The notes under the pieces: generated by a model
Told to the model about the DNA's origin: nothing
What the model saw: only the letters and a program-made list of their open reading frames with translations
Databases searched by the model: none
Shown: piece by piece, positions 26,706 through 34,746 of the stretch
Layout: each line of letters starts with the position of its first letter
Position numbering within the stretch: the first letter of the stretch is position 1
Assembly (NCBI RefSeq): GCF_010731755.1
Contig: NZ_AP022589.1
Span: forward strand, 2,356,001 to 2,420,000
Length of the DNA: 64,000 nt
Direction of reading: 5' to 3'
Origin: Mycolicibacter minnesotensis
GTDB lineage: Bacteria > Actinomycetota > Actinomycetes > Mycobacteriales > Mycobacteriaceae
Translations under genes and position numbers: made by a program

Positions 26706-26992
26706 GGACCACTGCGATCGTCCGGGCCCTTGTCGAGCTGGCCGCCGCCGTTGCGGCCGCGGTGGGTTGCGCGGTCAGCTGGTCGCAGGTGCGGTACCTG
26801 GTGCTGGTCGCGCCGGTCACCAGCGGCGAACCGGAGACCAGTTCGGTGAGCTATCACCCGCAGATGTTGCTGCTGGCGGGGGTGTGGGCGACGGGTGCCG
26901 GGGTGCTCGCCGTGGTCGGTATCGCGCGGTTGCGCCGGGCCGCCCGCGGCACCGGGGTCGAATACCCCACGGGGGTATCATCGTCAAGGTGA
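26702..26992 (+). CDS. small two-helix membrane protein (Rv0514-like)
   Basis: This 96-residue protein has two hydrophobic helices, about 8-27 and 50-74, joined by a short polar loop. Its GTG start overlaps the previous gene by four bases. Its stop overlaps the copper ATPase start in the same way, so the three genes are translationally coupled. The last codons also carry the CsoR-like palindrome. The size matches the 99-residue Rv0514 of M. tuberculosis; no function is known. Confidence 0.78.
   Translation: MRTTAIVRALVELAAAVAAAVGCAVSWSQVRYLVLVAPVTSGEPETSSVSYHPQMLLLAGVWATGAGVLAVVGIARLRRAARGTGVEYPTGVSSSR
26962..26978. promoter_or_regulatory. CsoR/RicR-type copper operator
   Basis: A perfect 7-bp inverted repeat ATACCCC-ACG-GGGGTAT ends ten bases before the GTG of the copper ATPase. 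The TACCCC/GGGGTA arms are the known core of CsoR and RicR operators in mycobacteria. It lies inside the last codons of the preceding membrane gene. An internal copper-inducible promoter giving a short or leaderless transcript is therefore likely. No csoR gene is in the window. Confidence 0.8.
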
Positions 26993-29097
26993 CCACCACC
27001 GATCTCACACTGCGGGGAATGACGTGTGCGTCGTGCGCGGCGCGGGTGGAGCGCGGATTGAACGCGCTGGACGGAGTCAGCGCGACGGTGAATTTCGCCA
27101 TCGAACGGGCACACGTCCAGCACGAGGCCCACGTCTCGGCCCAGGACCTGGTGCGCGCCGTGGAATCCGCCGGTTATCAGGCCGCCGTGGCCGGTGCCGC
27201 TCACGAACACTCCGCTGAGCACGCCGATGTGCCGGCCGGCCAGTTGCGAACCCGGCTGATCGGCTCGGCCCTGCTGGCTGTGCCCGTGGTGGCGCTGTCG
27301 ATGGTGATGCCCTGGCAATTCAGCGGCTGGCAATGGCTGGTGTTCGCGTTGACCACGCCGATCGTGGCATGGGGCGGCTATCCATTCCACCGCGCTGCGC
27401 TACGCACCGCAGTCCATCGGGCCGCCACCATGGACACCCTGGTTTCACTGGGCACCTGTGCGGCCTACCTGTGGTCGGCGGTCGCGGTCCTCACCGGGGC
27501 GGGGCACCTGTATTTCGAGGTGGCCGCCGTGGTCACGGTGTTTCTGCTGGCCGGACGCTACGCCGAATCCCACGCCAAACGCTCGGCCGGTGCCGCACTG
27601 CGGGAACTGCTCGAACTCGGGGCCAAAGACGCTGCTGTCCTGCGCGGCGATGACGACGATCTGACCGAGGTCCGGGTGCCCATCGCCGACCTTCGAGTCG
27701 GTGACGTGATCGTGGTGCGCCCGGGAGAGCGGGTCGCCACCGACGGCGTCGTCGTCGGCGGCACTACGGCGCTGGACACCTCGGCCATGACGGGCGAGTC
27801 GCTGCCGGTGGATGTCGCCGACGGTGATCCGGTGCTGGGCGGCTCGCTCAACACCACCGGACTGATCCGGATCCGTGCCACCAAGGTGGGTGCGGACACC
27901 CAGCTGGCTCGGATGGCCAAGCTGGTCACCGACGCCCAGGCGGGCAAGGCGTCGATCCAGCGACTGGCCGACCGGGTATCGGCGGTGTTCGTGCCTGCGG
28001 TGCTGGTGATCGCTGCGGCCACCCTCGCCGGCTGGCTGCTGGCGGGGCAATCGGCCGCGGCGGCGTTCACCGCGGCCGTCGCCGTGCTGATCATTGCCTG
28101 CCCCTGCGCGCTGGGGCTGGCCACACCGACCGCGATCCTGGTCGGCACCGGCCGCGGCGCGCAGCTGGGCATCCTGATCAAGAATCCGCAGGTTCTGGAG
28201 AGCGTCCGCGACATCGACACCGTCGTGCTGGACAAGACCGGCACCGTCACCTCCGGCGTGATGTCCGTCGGCGGCCTGACAGTCAGTGAGGGCGAGACTC
28301 CCGACACGGTGTTGGCGCGCGCCGCCGCCGTCGAAGCGGCCTCCGAGCATCCGATCGCGGCGGCCATCGTCGCCGGGGCCAAAGCCGCCGGCCTGCCGAT
28401 CGCGCCGGTGAGTGAGTTCTCCAGCCGCCCAGGCCACGGGGTGACCGGATTGGTGGACGGTGTGCGGGTCGATGTGGCCCGCTCGGCCGTTGCCCAGCAG
28501 GCCGGTACGGCCGTCGAGGTCTCCTGGGACGGTCGGGCCCGCGGGACGATCACCCTGACCGACACCGTGCGGCCTACCAGCGCGGCCGCGGTGGCGGAGC
28601 TCAAGGCCATGGGGATCACCCCGATGCTGCTCACCGGGGACGCTGCGGCGGTGGCGCGCGTGGTGGCTGGTGCGGTCGGGATCGACCCGGACCACGTGAT
28701 CGCCGACGTGTTGCCTTCGGACAAGGCCGATGCCGTCACGGCCCTGCAGGCCCAGGGACGACGCGTGGCCATGGTCGGCGACGGCGTCAACGACTCGGTG
28801 GCCCTGGCCACCGCCGACATCGGCATGGCCATGGGAACCGGTACCGACGCCGCCATCGAGGCCGGCGACGTGACGCTGGTGCGCGGCGACCTTTCCACGG
28901 TTCCGACCGCGTTGCGGTTGTCCGCGCGTACGCTGCGAATCATCCGGCAGAACCTCATCTGGGCGTTCGGCTACAACGTCGCGGCGATTCCGCTCGCGGC
29001 GGCCGGGCTGCTCAACCCGATGATCGCGGGCGCGGCGATGGCCGCCTCCTCGGTTCTGGTGGTGACGAACAGCCTGCGGCTGCGGGCGTTCCGGTAG
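26989..29097 (+). CDS. copper-translocating P1B-type ATPase
   Basis: This 702-residue heavy-metal exporter is most like CtpA/CtpB/CtpV. It has one N-terminal metal-binding domain with MTCASC at 11-16, six to eight membrane helices, and the phosphatase motif TGES near 265. The ion-binding CPCALG in helix 6 lies near 372, the phosphorylation motif DKTGT near 417, and SEHP near 455. The hinge GDGVNDSVAL lies near 599. CPC plus the single CxxC domain predicts Cu(I) transport. The GTG at 26989 overlaps the previous stop; longer in-frame extensions upstream are not credible. A copper-type operator precedes it. M. tuberculosis has no such gene at this locus. Confidence 0.93.
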   Translation: MTTTDLTLRGMTCASCAARVERGLNALDGVSATVNFAIERAHVQHEAHVSAQDLVRAVESAGYQAAVAGAAHEHSAEHADVPAGQLRTRLIGSALLAVPVVALSMVMPWQFSGWQWLVFALTTPIVAWGGYPFHRAALRTAVHRAATMDTLVSLGTCAAYLWSAVAVLTGAGHLYFEVAAVVTVFLLAGRYAESHAKRSAGAALRELLELGAKDAAVLRGDDDDLTEVRVPIADLRVGDVIVVRPGERVATDGVVVGGTTALDTSAMTGESLPVDVADGDPVLGGSLNTTGLIRIRATKVGADTQLARMAKLVTDAQAGKASIQRLADRVSAVFVPAVLVIAAATLAGWLLAGQSAAAAFTAAVAVLIIACPCALGLATPTAILVGTGRGAQLGILIKNPQVLESVRDIDTVVLDKTGTVTSGVMSVGGLTVSEGETPDTVLARAAAVEAASEHPIAAAIVAGAKAAGLPIAPVSEFSSRPGHGVTGLVDGVRVDVARSAVAQQAGTAVEVSWDGRARGTITLTDTVRPTSAAAVAELKAMGITPMLLTGDAAAVARVVAGAVGIDPDHVIADVLPSDKADAVTALQAQGRRVAMVGDGVNDSVALATADIGMAMGTGTDAAIEAGDVTLVRGDLSTVPTALRLSARTLRIIRQNLIWAFGYNVAAIPLAAAGLLNPMIAGAAMAASSVLVVTNSLRLRAFR

Positions 29098-29113
29098 TCC
29101 TGAGGAGGGCCAG

Positions 29114-29413
29114 ATGAGAATCGCTTTTTCAGCTTCGGTCGCCGTGTGTGCGTTGGCGTTTGCGGTACCCGCCGCGGCGGACCCCGCCGATCCCGACCCG
29201 TTCAACCCGGCTGACTGCATGGCGAACGCCAATGCCGTCTGCAATGTTGGACCCTACGGCCCCGACAGCCTGACCAATCCGGCCAACATCAACAGCCCGC
29301 TCAACCCGGCCAATCCGGACAACCCGGCCAATCCGATGAATCCGGCCAACCCGGAGAGCCCGATGAACCCGATGAATCCGGCGAACCCGGCCAGCCCGAT
29401 GAACCCGGCGTAG
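29114..29413 (+). CDS. small secreted protein with Asn-Pro repeats
   Basis: This 99-residue protein has a clear signal peptide (MRIAFSASVAVCALAFAVPAAA) and one CM...VC pair at about 39-47 that could form a disulfide. About 45 residues follow made of NPANP, NPMNP and SPMNP units ending at the C-terminus. AGGAGGG stands seven bases before the ATG, an unusually strong site. It lies 16 bases after the copper ATPase and is probably in its operon. Function unknown; the repeats may be extended and envelope-exposed, or may bind metal only weakly. Confidence 0.82.
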   Translation: MRIAFSASVAVCALAFAVPAAADPADPDPFNPADCMANANAVCNVGPYGPDSLTNPANINSPLNPANPDNPANPMNPANPESPMNPMNPANPASPMNPA

Positions 29414-29417
29414 CTGC

Positions 29418-30251
29418 TCACGAGTCCAGCCAGGCCAGCTGCGCCGGCAGCTGGGCTTGCCAGTAGGACACGTCGTGACCGCCGGGGGAGAACCCGCCCG
29501 CCGGCGGCGGATTCAATTGGCCGATGAAACTCTTCGTCGCATAGGCGAAGCTGTCTGCGGTCCCGCAGTCGACGCGTAGCGGGAACGGGGCCAGCCTGGG
29601 CGCCAGGTTGAAGACCGAGTTCGTTCGCCAATCGTCGACGCTGTCGAAAGCGCCAGCCGGAGCGCCGAAGTAGGTCATGTAGATCGCCGGGCTGACGGCA
29701 CAGATCCCTGCGGTGCGCGACGGGCCCAGCCGGGTGCCCAGCTGCAGCGCGCCGTAGCCACCCATCGACCAGCCCATGAATCCCACGCGGGTGATATCGA
29801 TGCCCTTCTCGGGCAGCATCGGGATCAGCTCATTGAGAACCATCGCACCGGAGTCCTCACCGGAACTGTGCCGGCGCCAGTAGGTGTTGCCGCCGTCGAC
29901 GGCCACCACCGCGAACGGTGGGCGGCCCGCTGCGGTCAACTTCGCCAGCTCCTCTTCCACGCCCAGATCCATCACCCAGGCTGCGTCGCCGTCCTTGCAG
30001 TGCAGGGCGATCACCGGCCGCAGCGCAGCGGTCTGCCCCGGGGGGCGCGCGATGATCCAGTTGGTCTCCACCCCGCCGCGGGCCGCCGACACAAAGGACC
30101 CGGTCTCGAGGGTCGGGTAAAAATTTCCGGTCGCCCGCGATGGAGCCGGGCGCCACGCTGCCCCCGCCCCGAACAGTCCCGCTGCCCCCGCGGCACCGAC
30201 CCCGAGGCGCAAAGCAGCCCGGCGGGTCATATCAGCCATGGGCTGCATCAT
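29418..30251 (-). CDS. secreted alpha/beta-hydrolase esterase (Rv0519c/Rv0774c-like)
   Basis: This 277-residue esterase has a Tat-like leader: MTRRAALRLGVGAAGAAGLFGAGAA (RR at about 9-10, hydrophobic 13-30). The nucleophile motif GWSMGGYGAL is near 169. The acid is probably in the VDCGTADS loop near 229, and the His is in SPGGHDVSYW near 263. The fold resembles esterase D and the antigen 85-related esterases. It would act on lipid or ester substrates outside the membrane. It converges on the NPANP gene with only four bases between. Confidence 0.85.
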   Translation of the reverse strand: MMQPMADMTRRAALRLGVGAAGAAGLFGAGAAWRPAPSRATGNFYPTLETGSFVSAARGGVETNWIIARPPGQTAALRPVIALHCKDGDAAWVMDLGVEEELAKLTAAGRPPFAVVAVDGGNTYWRRHSSGEDSGAMVLNELIPMLPEKGIDITRVGFMGWSMGGYGALQLGTRLGPSRTAGICAVSPAIYMTYFGAPAGAFDSVDDWRTNSVFNLAPRLAPFPLRVDCGTADSFAYATKSFIGQLNPPPAGGFSPGGHDVSYWQAQLPAQLAWLDS

Positions 30252-30295
30252 CGCGCGCGCACTGCATGGTTTGGCCCGGCATGCCGCGTTATTGA

Positions 30296-31285
30296 TCAGG
30301 TTGATGCCGGTTCGTTAGGAACCTCGGCAACCGGCGGGCGACCGAACTGTTGACGGAACGCATCCACGGTGTAGCTCACCACGGTGGCCTCGCCCAGGGC
30401 GCGAACGGTGGCCGAGCGGGGGATCCGCACCATGGACCCGAGCTCGCCCGCGTAGTGGTCTGGCCGGCCGATCTTGAGCAGCCCGTCACCGGCACCGGCC
30501 GAATCCGGAGCGATCTCCACCGCACCTTCGGTGACGACATAGATCAGGTCCTCGACGGTGCCCTGTTCCAGGAGAACCGAGCCGGGTCCCAGCCGAACCG
30601 GCACCTGCTGTGGGCGCGCCGGTGCGGCCGTTGGCGACAGCTGCACGACGATGTCGGCCAGCGGGACGATTCGGGTGTCGTGGGTGGCCACCACCACCAC
30701 GCGGTCCCCGGCGGCCAGCACCCGGAGCAGTTGCACGATCTCGCCGGCCCGCACGTAGTCCAGTTGGGCAGTGGGCTCGTCGGCCAGGATCAGGGGCGGA
30801 TCCAGGGCCAGGGCGCGGGCCACCGCGACGCGCTGCTGTTGGCCGCCGCTGAGCCGGCCGGGCCGGTGGTGGGTCCGGTCGGCCAGGCCGACCCGAGCCA
30901 GCAGGTCCCGGGCGCGTTCTTGGGCCGACCACTGGGTCCAGCCGGCCGCCCACAGCGGCACCATCACGTTCTCCAGGGCGGTCAGGCTGGGCACCAGATT
31001 GAACGCCTGGAACACGATTCCGACGGTGCGGCGGCGGTAGGAGGTCAGGTCGCGGCGGCCCAGTGCCGTCACCTCGGTGGCGCCGAACTGGATCTGACCG
31101 CTGGTGGGGCTCAAGATGCCGCCCAGGCAGGACAACAAGGTGGTTTTGCCGCAGCCGCTGGGACCGAGCACCACCACCAGCGAACCCGCCGGAACGTCCA
31201 GGCTCAGGCCATCAATGGGACGGATCGGTTCCCCGCCACCAGCGGTGTACTCGATGACCAGCTCACGGATCCGTAGGTCGCCCAC
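30296..31285 (-). CDS. ABC transporter ATPase with C-terminal cyclic-nucleotide-binding-like domain (Rv0073 family)
   Basis: Residues 1-215 form an ABC ATPase: Walker [10 protein letters not shown] near 42, signature [15 protein letters not shown] near 145, Walker [14 protein letters not shown]-loop THD. Residues 225-320 form a cNMP-binding-like beta-roll ([25 protein letters not shown], core [13 protein letters not shown]), with [21 protein letters not shown] matching the phosphate-binding cassette. Such a fusion suggests allosteric control of transport. The M. tuberculosis counterpart Rv0073 is called a glutamine transporter ATPase, but the sequence is of the LolD/MacB export type. It starts three bases after its permease. 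Confidence 0.9.
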   Translation of the reverse strand: MGDLRIRELVIEYTAGGGEPIRPIDGLSLDVPAGSLVVVLGPSGCGKTTLLSCLGGILSPTSGQIQFGATEVTALGRRDLTSYRRRTVGIVFQAFNLVPSLTALENVMVPLWAAGWTQWSAQERARDLLARVGLADRTHHRPGRLSGGQQQRVAVARALALDPPLILADEPTAQLDYVRAGEIVQLLRVLAAGDRVVVVATHDTRIVPLADIVVQLSPTAAPARPQQVPVRLGPGSVLLEQGTVEDLIYVVTEGAVEIAPDSAGAGDGLLKIGRPDHYAGELGSMVRIPRSATVRALGEATVVSYTVDAFRQQFGRPPVAEVPNEPAST

Positions 31286-31288
31286 GAG

Positions 31289-32338
31289 TCAGGGCCCCCC
31301 GAACGCGAGCACGGGGTCGACAGATACAGCGTGCCGCAGGCCGGCCAAGCTGGCCAGGAGCCCGATCCCGACCGCGGTCAGCACCAGTAGTGCGAACGAC
31401 GACGCGGTCACCGCCACCAGCATCGGGAACAGTGGTCCGAGAGCCACCGCCAGCACGCCGCCGAGCACGGCCGCGGTCACCGCGACCACCACCGCCTGCA
31501 GGGCCAGCCCGGCCAGCACCATCCACGTCGTGACGCCCAACGCCTTGAACACCGCGAAGTCGCGGGTGCGTTCCAGCGCCGAGAGATAGATCAGTGAACC
31601 CACGATCAGCGCGGCGACCGCCCAGAGCAGCACCGACATGTAGGACAGGGCCATCTGCGCCCCCGCCAGCGGGCGAACCATGTCGTCGACGGCGGCGCCC
31701 CGGTCCACCACGCGGTAGCCCTTGGGCACGTGCGCGGGGACGCCCCGCAGTCCGATCGCGGAGACCACCGGCTGCCCCGAATACATCAGCCGCTGGGCAC
31801 CCGCCACAGTCAAAAAGCCATTGGGTTGGCCGGCCAATGTCGTCGACTTGTCCACCAACCCGACGATCCGCAGCTTTGCCGCACCCAGTTCGACTTCATC
31901 GCCGACCGAGCGGTGGAGCGCGGTCGACATCGCGATCTCGTTGGGCTCGGTCGGGGCGCGCCCCGCGCTCACGGGTGGCATTGCAGCCTTGGGCACGCCG
32001 TAGATGTTCACGTTCAACGGCGAACGGTCGTCTTGCGCAATGGTGTTGCCGTAGACCACGGGAAGGGCCGCCTGCACACCGGAGATCCCTGCGACGTCGC
32101 CGGCGTCGGCCTGCGGGAAGCGCGACGAACCCATGAACGGACCCACCGCTCCCGATTGGATCAGGTAGCTGTCGATGTGCAGGGAATCGACCACGTGCTT
32201 CGCCTCAACCCGGAATCCGTGGGTCAATCCGGCCAGCACCAGGGTCAGGGCGAAAACCATGGCGGTGCCCACGGCGGCGACGATGAACCGGCGCAGTCGC
32301 CACTGCAGGTCACGGAACGCGGTGATCAACATCCGCAC
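31289..32338 (-). CDS. FtsX-like ABC permease (Rv0072 family)
   Basis: This 349-residue protein has one N-terminal helix (about 17-38) and a long periplasmic domain (about 40-225). Three C-terminal helices follow at about 236-258, 280-305 and 318-338. This is the MacB/FtsX layout and not that of amino-acid import permeases. FKALGVTTWMV near 263 is the usual coupling helix before helix 3. It pairs with the cNMP-domain ATPase. The true cargo is unknown, and the glutamine label of the homologue is doubtful. Confidence 0.88.
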   Translation of the reverse strand: MRMLITAFRDLQWRLRRFIVAAVGTAMVFALTLVLAGLTHGFRVEAKHVVDSLHIDSYLIQSGAVGPFMGSSRFPQADAGDVAGISGVQAALPVVYGNTIAQDDRSPLNVNIYGVPKAAMPPVSAGRAPTEPNEIAMSTALHRSVGDEVELGAAKLRIVGLVDKSTTLAGQPNGFLTVAGAQRLMYSGQPVVSAIGLRGVPAHVPKGYRVVDRGAAVDDMVRPLAGAQMALSYMSVLLWAVAALIVGSLIYLSALERTRDFAVFKALGVTTWMVLAGLALQAVVVAVTAAVLGGVLAVALGPLFPMLVAVTASSFALLVLTAVGIGLLASLAGLRHAVSVDPVLAFGGP

Positions 32339-32502
32339 TCCCGCGATGCTATCGCAGGCCCCGTCTGAGCCGGTGGTCTCCGGTTGCGGCCAGACCCGCC
32401 CCGCAAATCTGGAAATGCCCGGTCGATCGCGGATTGTTGGGCTACAAATACACTCACGCAGCTGTCATTGAACCTGGTGGTTGTCCGAGGGAGGGGCCGG
32501 TG

Positions 32503-33879
32503 ATGGATTACGCGGCTCTGCCCCCGGAGATCAACTCGTTGCGGATCTACAGCGGACCGGGTTCGGCGCCGCTGCGCGCCGCCGCCGCGGCGTGGGGCGT
32601 CCTGTCTGCTGAATTGCATGCTGCGGTCGCGTCCTACGAATCGGTGGTCACGGAGTTGACTGCCCAGGCCTGGCGGGGGCCGGCATCGGAAGGGTTGTCC
32701 AGGTCTGCGGGGCGGTATGCGGCCTGGATGGCTGTCACTGCGGCCCAGATGGACCAGACTGCCGCGCAGGCGAGCGCGGCGGCGGCCGCCTATGACGTGG
32801 CGCACAGCGCGACGGTGCCCCCGTCGGTGGTGGCGGCCAACCGAGCCCAACTGCTGCTGCTGATAGCCACCAATGTCTTGGGCACCAACACTGCGGCCAT
32901 CGCCGCCAATGAGGCCGAATACGGCCAGATGTGGGCTCAGGACGCCGCAGCCATGTACGGCTACGCCGCGGCGTCGGCGGCGGCCACCGGACTCACCCCG
33001 TTCGAGCAACCACCGCAGACCAGCAATCCCGCTGGCCTGGCCGGCCAGGCGGCCGCGGTCGGGAGCGGTGAGGCAACCTCGTCGTCGTCGAATGTCCAGT
33101 CCCTGCTGGGGCAGTTGGCTTCGGGTTTGTTCGGAGATCCCAGCAACGCGCTGCTGCAGGCGGCGGCCACCGTCCCCGGCGTGGCGGCTGGGCCCGAGGA
33201 CCTGATCGTCTGGCCCAGCCTGTCGGATCTGCTGGGTGTCAGCGTGGTGTCGGGCGCGGGACTCATCATGTCTGCCGGTGCCTGGGCGGCCGGCGATGCC
33301 AGCACTCGAGAGATTCTCTCCGAGCAGGACCAGTTGGCACTGGTGGAGTTTGAGATCCTGCGCAATATCGATCTGTTCTCCCCGCTAACCCCGTCGCGGC
33401 CGATGGTGCCCGGCTCCGCGGCGCTCTCGGCGGCGATGGGCGAGGCGATCAGCGCCGGCAACTTGTCGGTGCCGATCAACTGGGCGGCCACCGCACCGGA
33501 GATCCGCGGCCTGTCCTACACCAAGCCCCTGGCCGGACCCGGTCTCGGCGGTGCCCCGGCGGCTTCGCTCAGTGGTGCCGGCACCGCATTCAGCCAGATG
33601 GCCCTGGCGGGTATGGGGGGCAGCGCCCTGGCGGGTTCGGTCAGCCGCGGCCGCGGCCGCGGCGGTGCCGACGCCGAATCTTCAGCGCGCGTGCCGATGC
33701 CGCAACGCGCGGCGGCCGATCCGGCTGGCGAGACGTCGACCGGTGGCGCGGACGGAGCGCCCGGGCCCACGACGATGGGCATCGCCGCAGAGATCCGCGA
33801 ATTCGCCGAGCTGCGTGACCGTGGACTGATCACCAACGACGAGTACCACGAGCAGAAAGCGCGCCTGCTCGGCCAGTAG
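32503..33879 (+). CDS. PPE-family protein with C-terminal SHOCT domain
   Basis: This 458-residue protein has the PPE domain at 1-175: MDYAALPPEINSLRIYSGPG with ALPPE at 4-8, WRGPAS (the WxG turn) near 58, and the usual YxxAxA helices. The middle carries the SVP-type motif LSVPINWAATAPE near 325. A Gly/Ala/Arg-rich stretch leads to a C-terminal SHOCT-like helix pair (EIREFAELRDRGLITNDEYHEQKARLL, core LRDRGLITNDEYHEQK). GGGAGGGG precedes the ATG; the longer upstream start is not PPE-like. No PE partner gene is adjacent, so its ESX export partner must be elsewhere. PPE proteins are exported by type VII systems to the outer envelope. Confidence 0.9.
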   Translation: MDYAALPPEINSLRIYSGPGSAPLRAAAAAWGVLSAELHAAVASYESVVTELTAQAWRGPASEGLSRSAGRYAAWMAVTAAQMDQTAAQASAAAAAYDVAHSATVPPSVVAANRAQLLLLIATNVLGTNTAAIAANEAEYGQMWAQDAAAMYGYAAASAAATGLTPFEQPPQTSNPAGLAGQAAAVGSGEATSSSSNVQSLLGQLASGLFGDPSNALLQAAATVPGVAAGPEDLIVWPSLSDLLGVSVVSGAGLIMSAGAWAAGDASTREILSEQDQLALVEFEILRNIDLFSPLTPSRPMVPGSAALSAAMGEAISAGNLSVPINWAATAPEIRGLSYTKPLAGPGLGGAPAASLSGAGTAFSQMALAGMGGSALAGSVSRGRGRGGADAESSARVPMPQRAAADPAGETSTGGADGAPGPTTMGIAAEIREFAELRDRGLITNDEYHEQKARLLGQ

Positions 33880-33886
33880 TTCGGAC

Positions 33887-34267
33887 TCAGGCGCGGGTGA
33901 GCAGCAAGGTGTGCGGTACCCCGGCTTTGCCGAGGAGTTGGCGCCAGGGTGCTTTCAGCTGCCCCAACGCCGCATCGGTGGTCACCACCCGCGGATTGGT
34001 GACGGCGAAAGTCTTGCCACCGACCTTGACCCGTCCACCGTTGGCGGCGTGCAGGTTCTTCACCCAGTCACGTCCGGTGCCATAGGGCAGCAGCACCGCC
34101 ACACCGTCGGGGGTGTGGAACATCGAGACCGGGGTTCGATACACCGCCCCGGAACGTCGGCCGGTGTGTTCGACGATCGACCACATCGGCACCCAGCCGC
34201 AGATCGGGCGGAACAGCGGATTGGTGACCACGCGGTTGAACCGGGCCCGCCGCTCGGAGAACTGCAC
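33887..34267 (-). CDS. deazaflavin (F420)-dependent nitroreductase-family protein (Rv0523c-like)
   Basis: This 126-residue split-barrel protein is of the Ddn/DUF385 family. The conserved core is RFNRVVTNP, then VEHTGRRSGAVYRTPV near 32, and the F420-phosphate region LLPYGTGRDWVKNLHAANGG near 60. It ends LLLTRA. These proteins use reduced F420 to reduce quinones or nitroaromatics, often at the membrane. It lies three bases after a paralogue on the same strand, so the two form an operon made by tandem duplication. It converges on the PPE gene. Confidence 0.87.
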   Translation of the reverse strand: MQFSERRARFNRVVTNPLFRPICGWVPMWSIVEHTGRRSGAVYRTPVSMFHTPDGVAVLLPYGTGRDWVKNLHAANGGRVKVGGKTFAVTNPRVVTTDAALGQLKAPWRQLLGKAGVPHTLLLTRA

Positions 34268-34270
34268 CGC

Positions 34271-34654
34271 TCAGCCTTGCCGGGTGAGCAGCACGGCCTG
34301 CTCGAACGGTAGCCGGGCGAAGACCCTCCGAGCCCGCGGACTCACGTGCTCGGCCGCTTCTGCCTTGCTGACCACCCGCGGTTCGGTGACGCCGAAGGTC
34401 TTCCCGTGCCGGCGCATGGTGCCGCCGCCGGCAGCGGTGATGTTCTTCAGCCAGTCGCGGTCCGGGCCATAAGTCAGCAGGATGGCCACCCCGTTATCGG
34501 TGTTGAACACCGTCAGGGGGGTGCGGAAGGGCTTGCCGGAGCGTCGGCCGACATGCTCAAGGATTCCGAACGTCGGCGCCCAGCCGGCCCACATCCGTTG
34601 GATCGGGTTGGTGACGTGCCGGTTGAACCGGGCCAGTCGTTGCGGTAGTTGCAT
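34271..34654 (-). CDS. deazaflavin (F420)-dependent nitroreductase-family protein, tandem paralogue
   Basis: This is the upstream copy of the pair, 127 residues. LEHVGRRSGKPFRTPL near 35 and LLTYGPDRDWLKNITAAGGG near 63 align with the next gene almost position by position. The KTFGVTEPRVV segment does as well. ATG 34654 is taken as the start because the family begins MQ; an ATG at 34663 or 34690 is possible and the former has GGAG upstream. Its stop and the paralogue's ATG are three bases apart. Confidence 0.85.
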   Translation of the reverse strand: MQLPQRLARFNRHVTNPIQRMWAGWAPTFGILEHVGRRSGKPFRTPLTVFNTDNGVAILLTYGPDRDWLKNITAAGGGTMRRHGKTFGVTEPRVVSKAEAAEHVSPRARRVFARLPFEQAVLLTRQG

Positions 34655-34746
34655 GCCTGCCATCCAACTCCGGCCGACGAGCCACATCAAGCCTCAACTA
34701 CACCCGGTAGTCGGATGACGCCGCGGCGGCTGGGACACTGGTCGCC

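Noticed and set aside
26662..26988. extended N-terminus of the copper ATPase
   Set aside because: The upstream frame is Arg/Gly-rich and overlaps two small membrane genes. GTG 26989 lies directly before TTTDLTLRGMTCASC, the proper start of the metal-binding domain.
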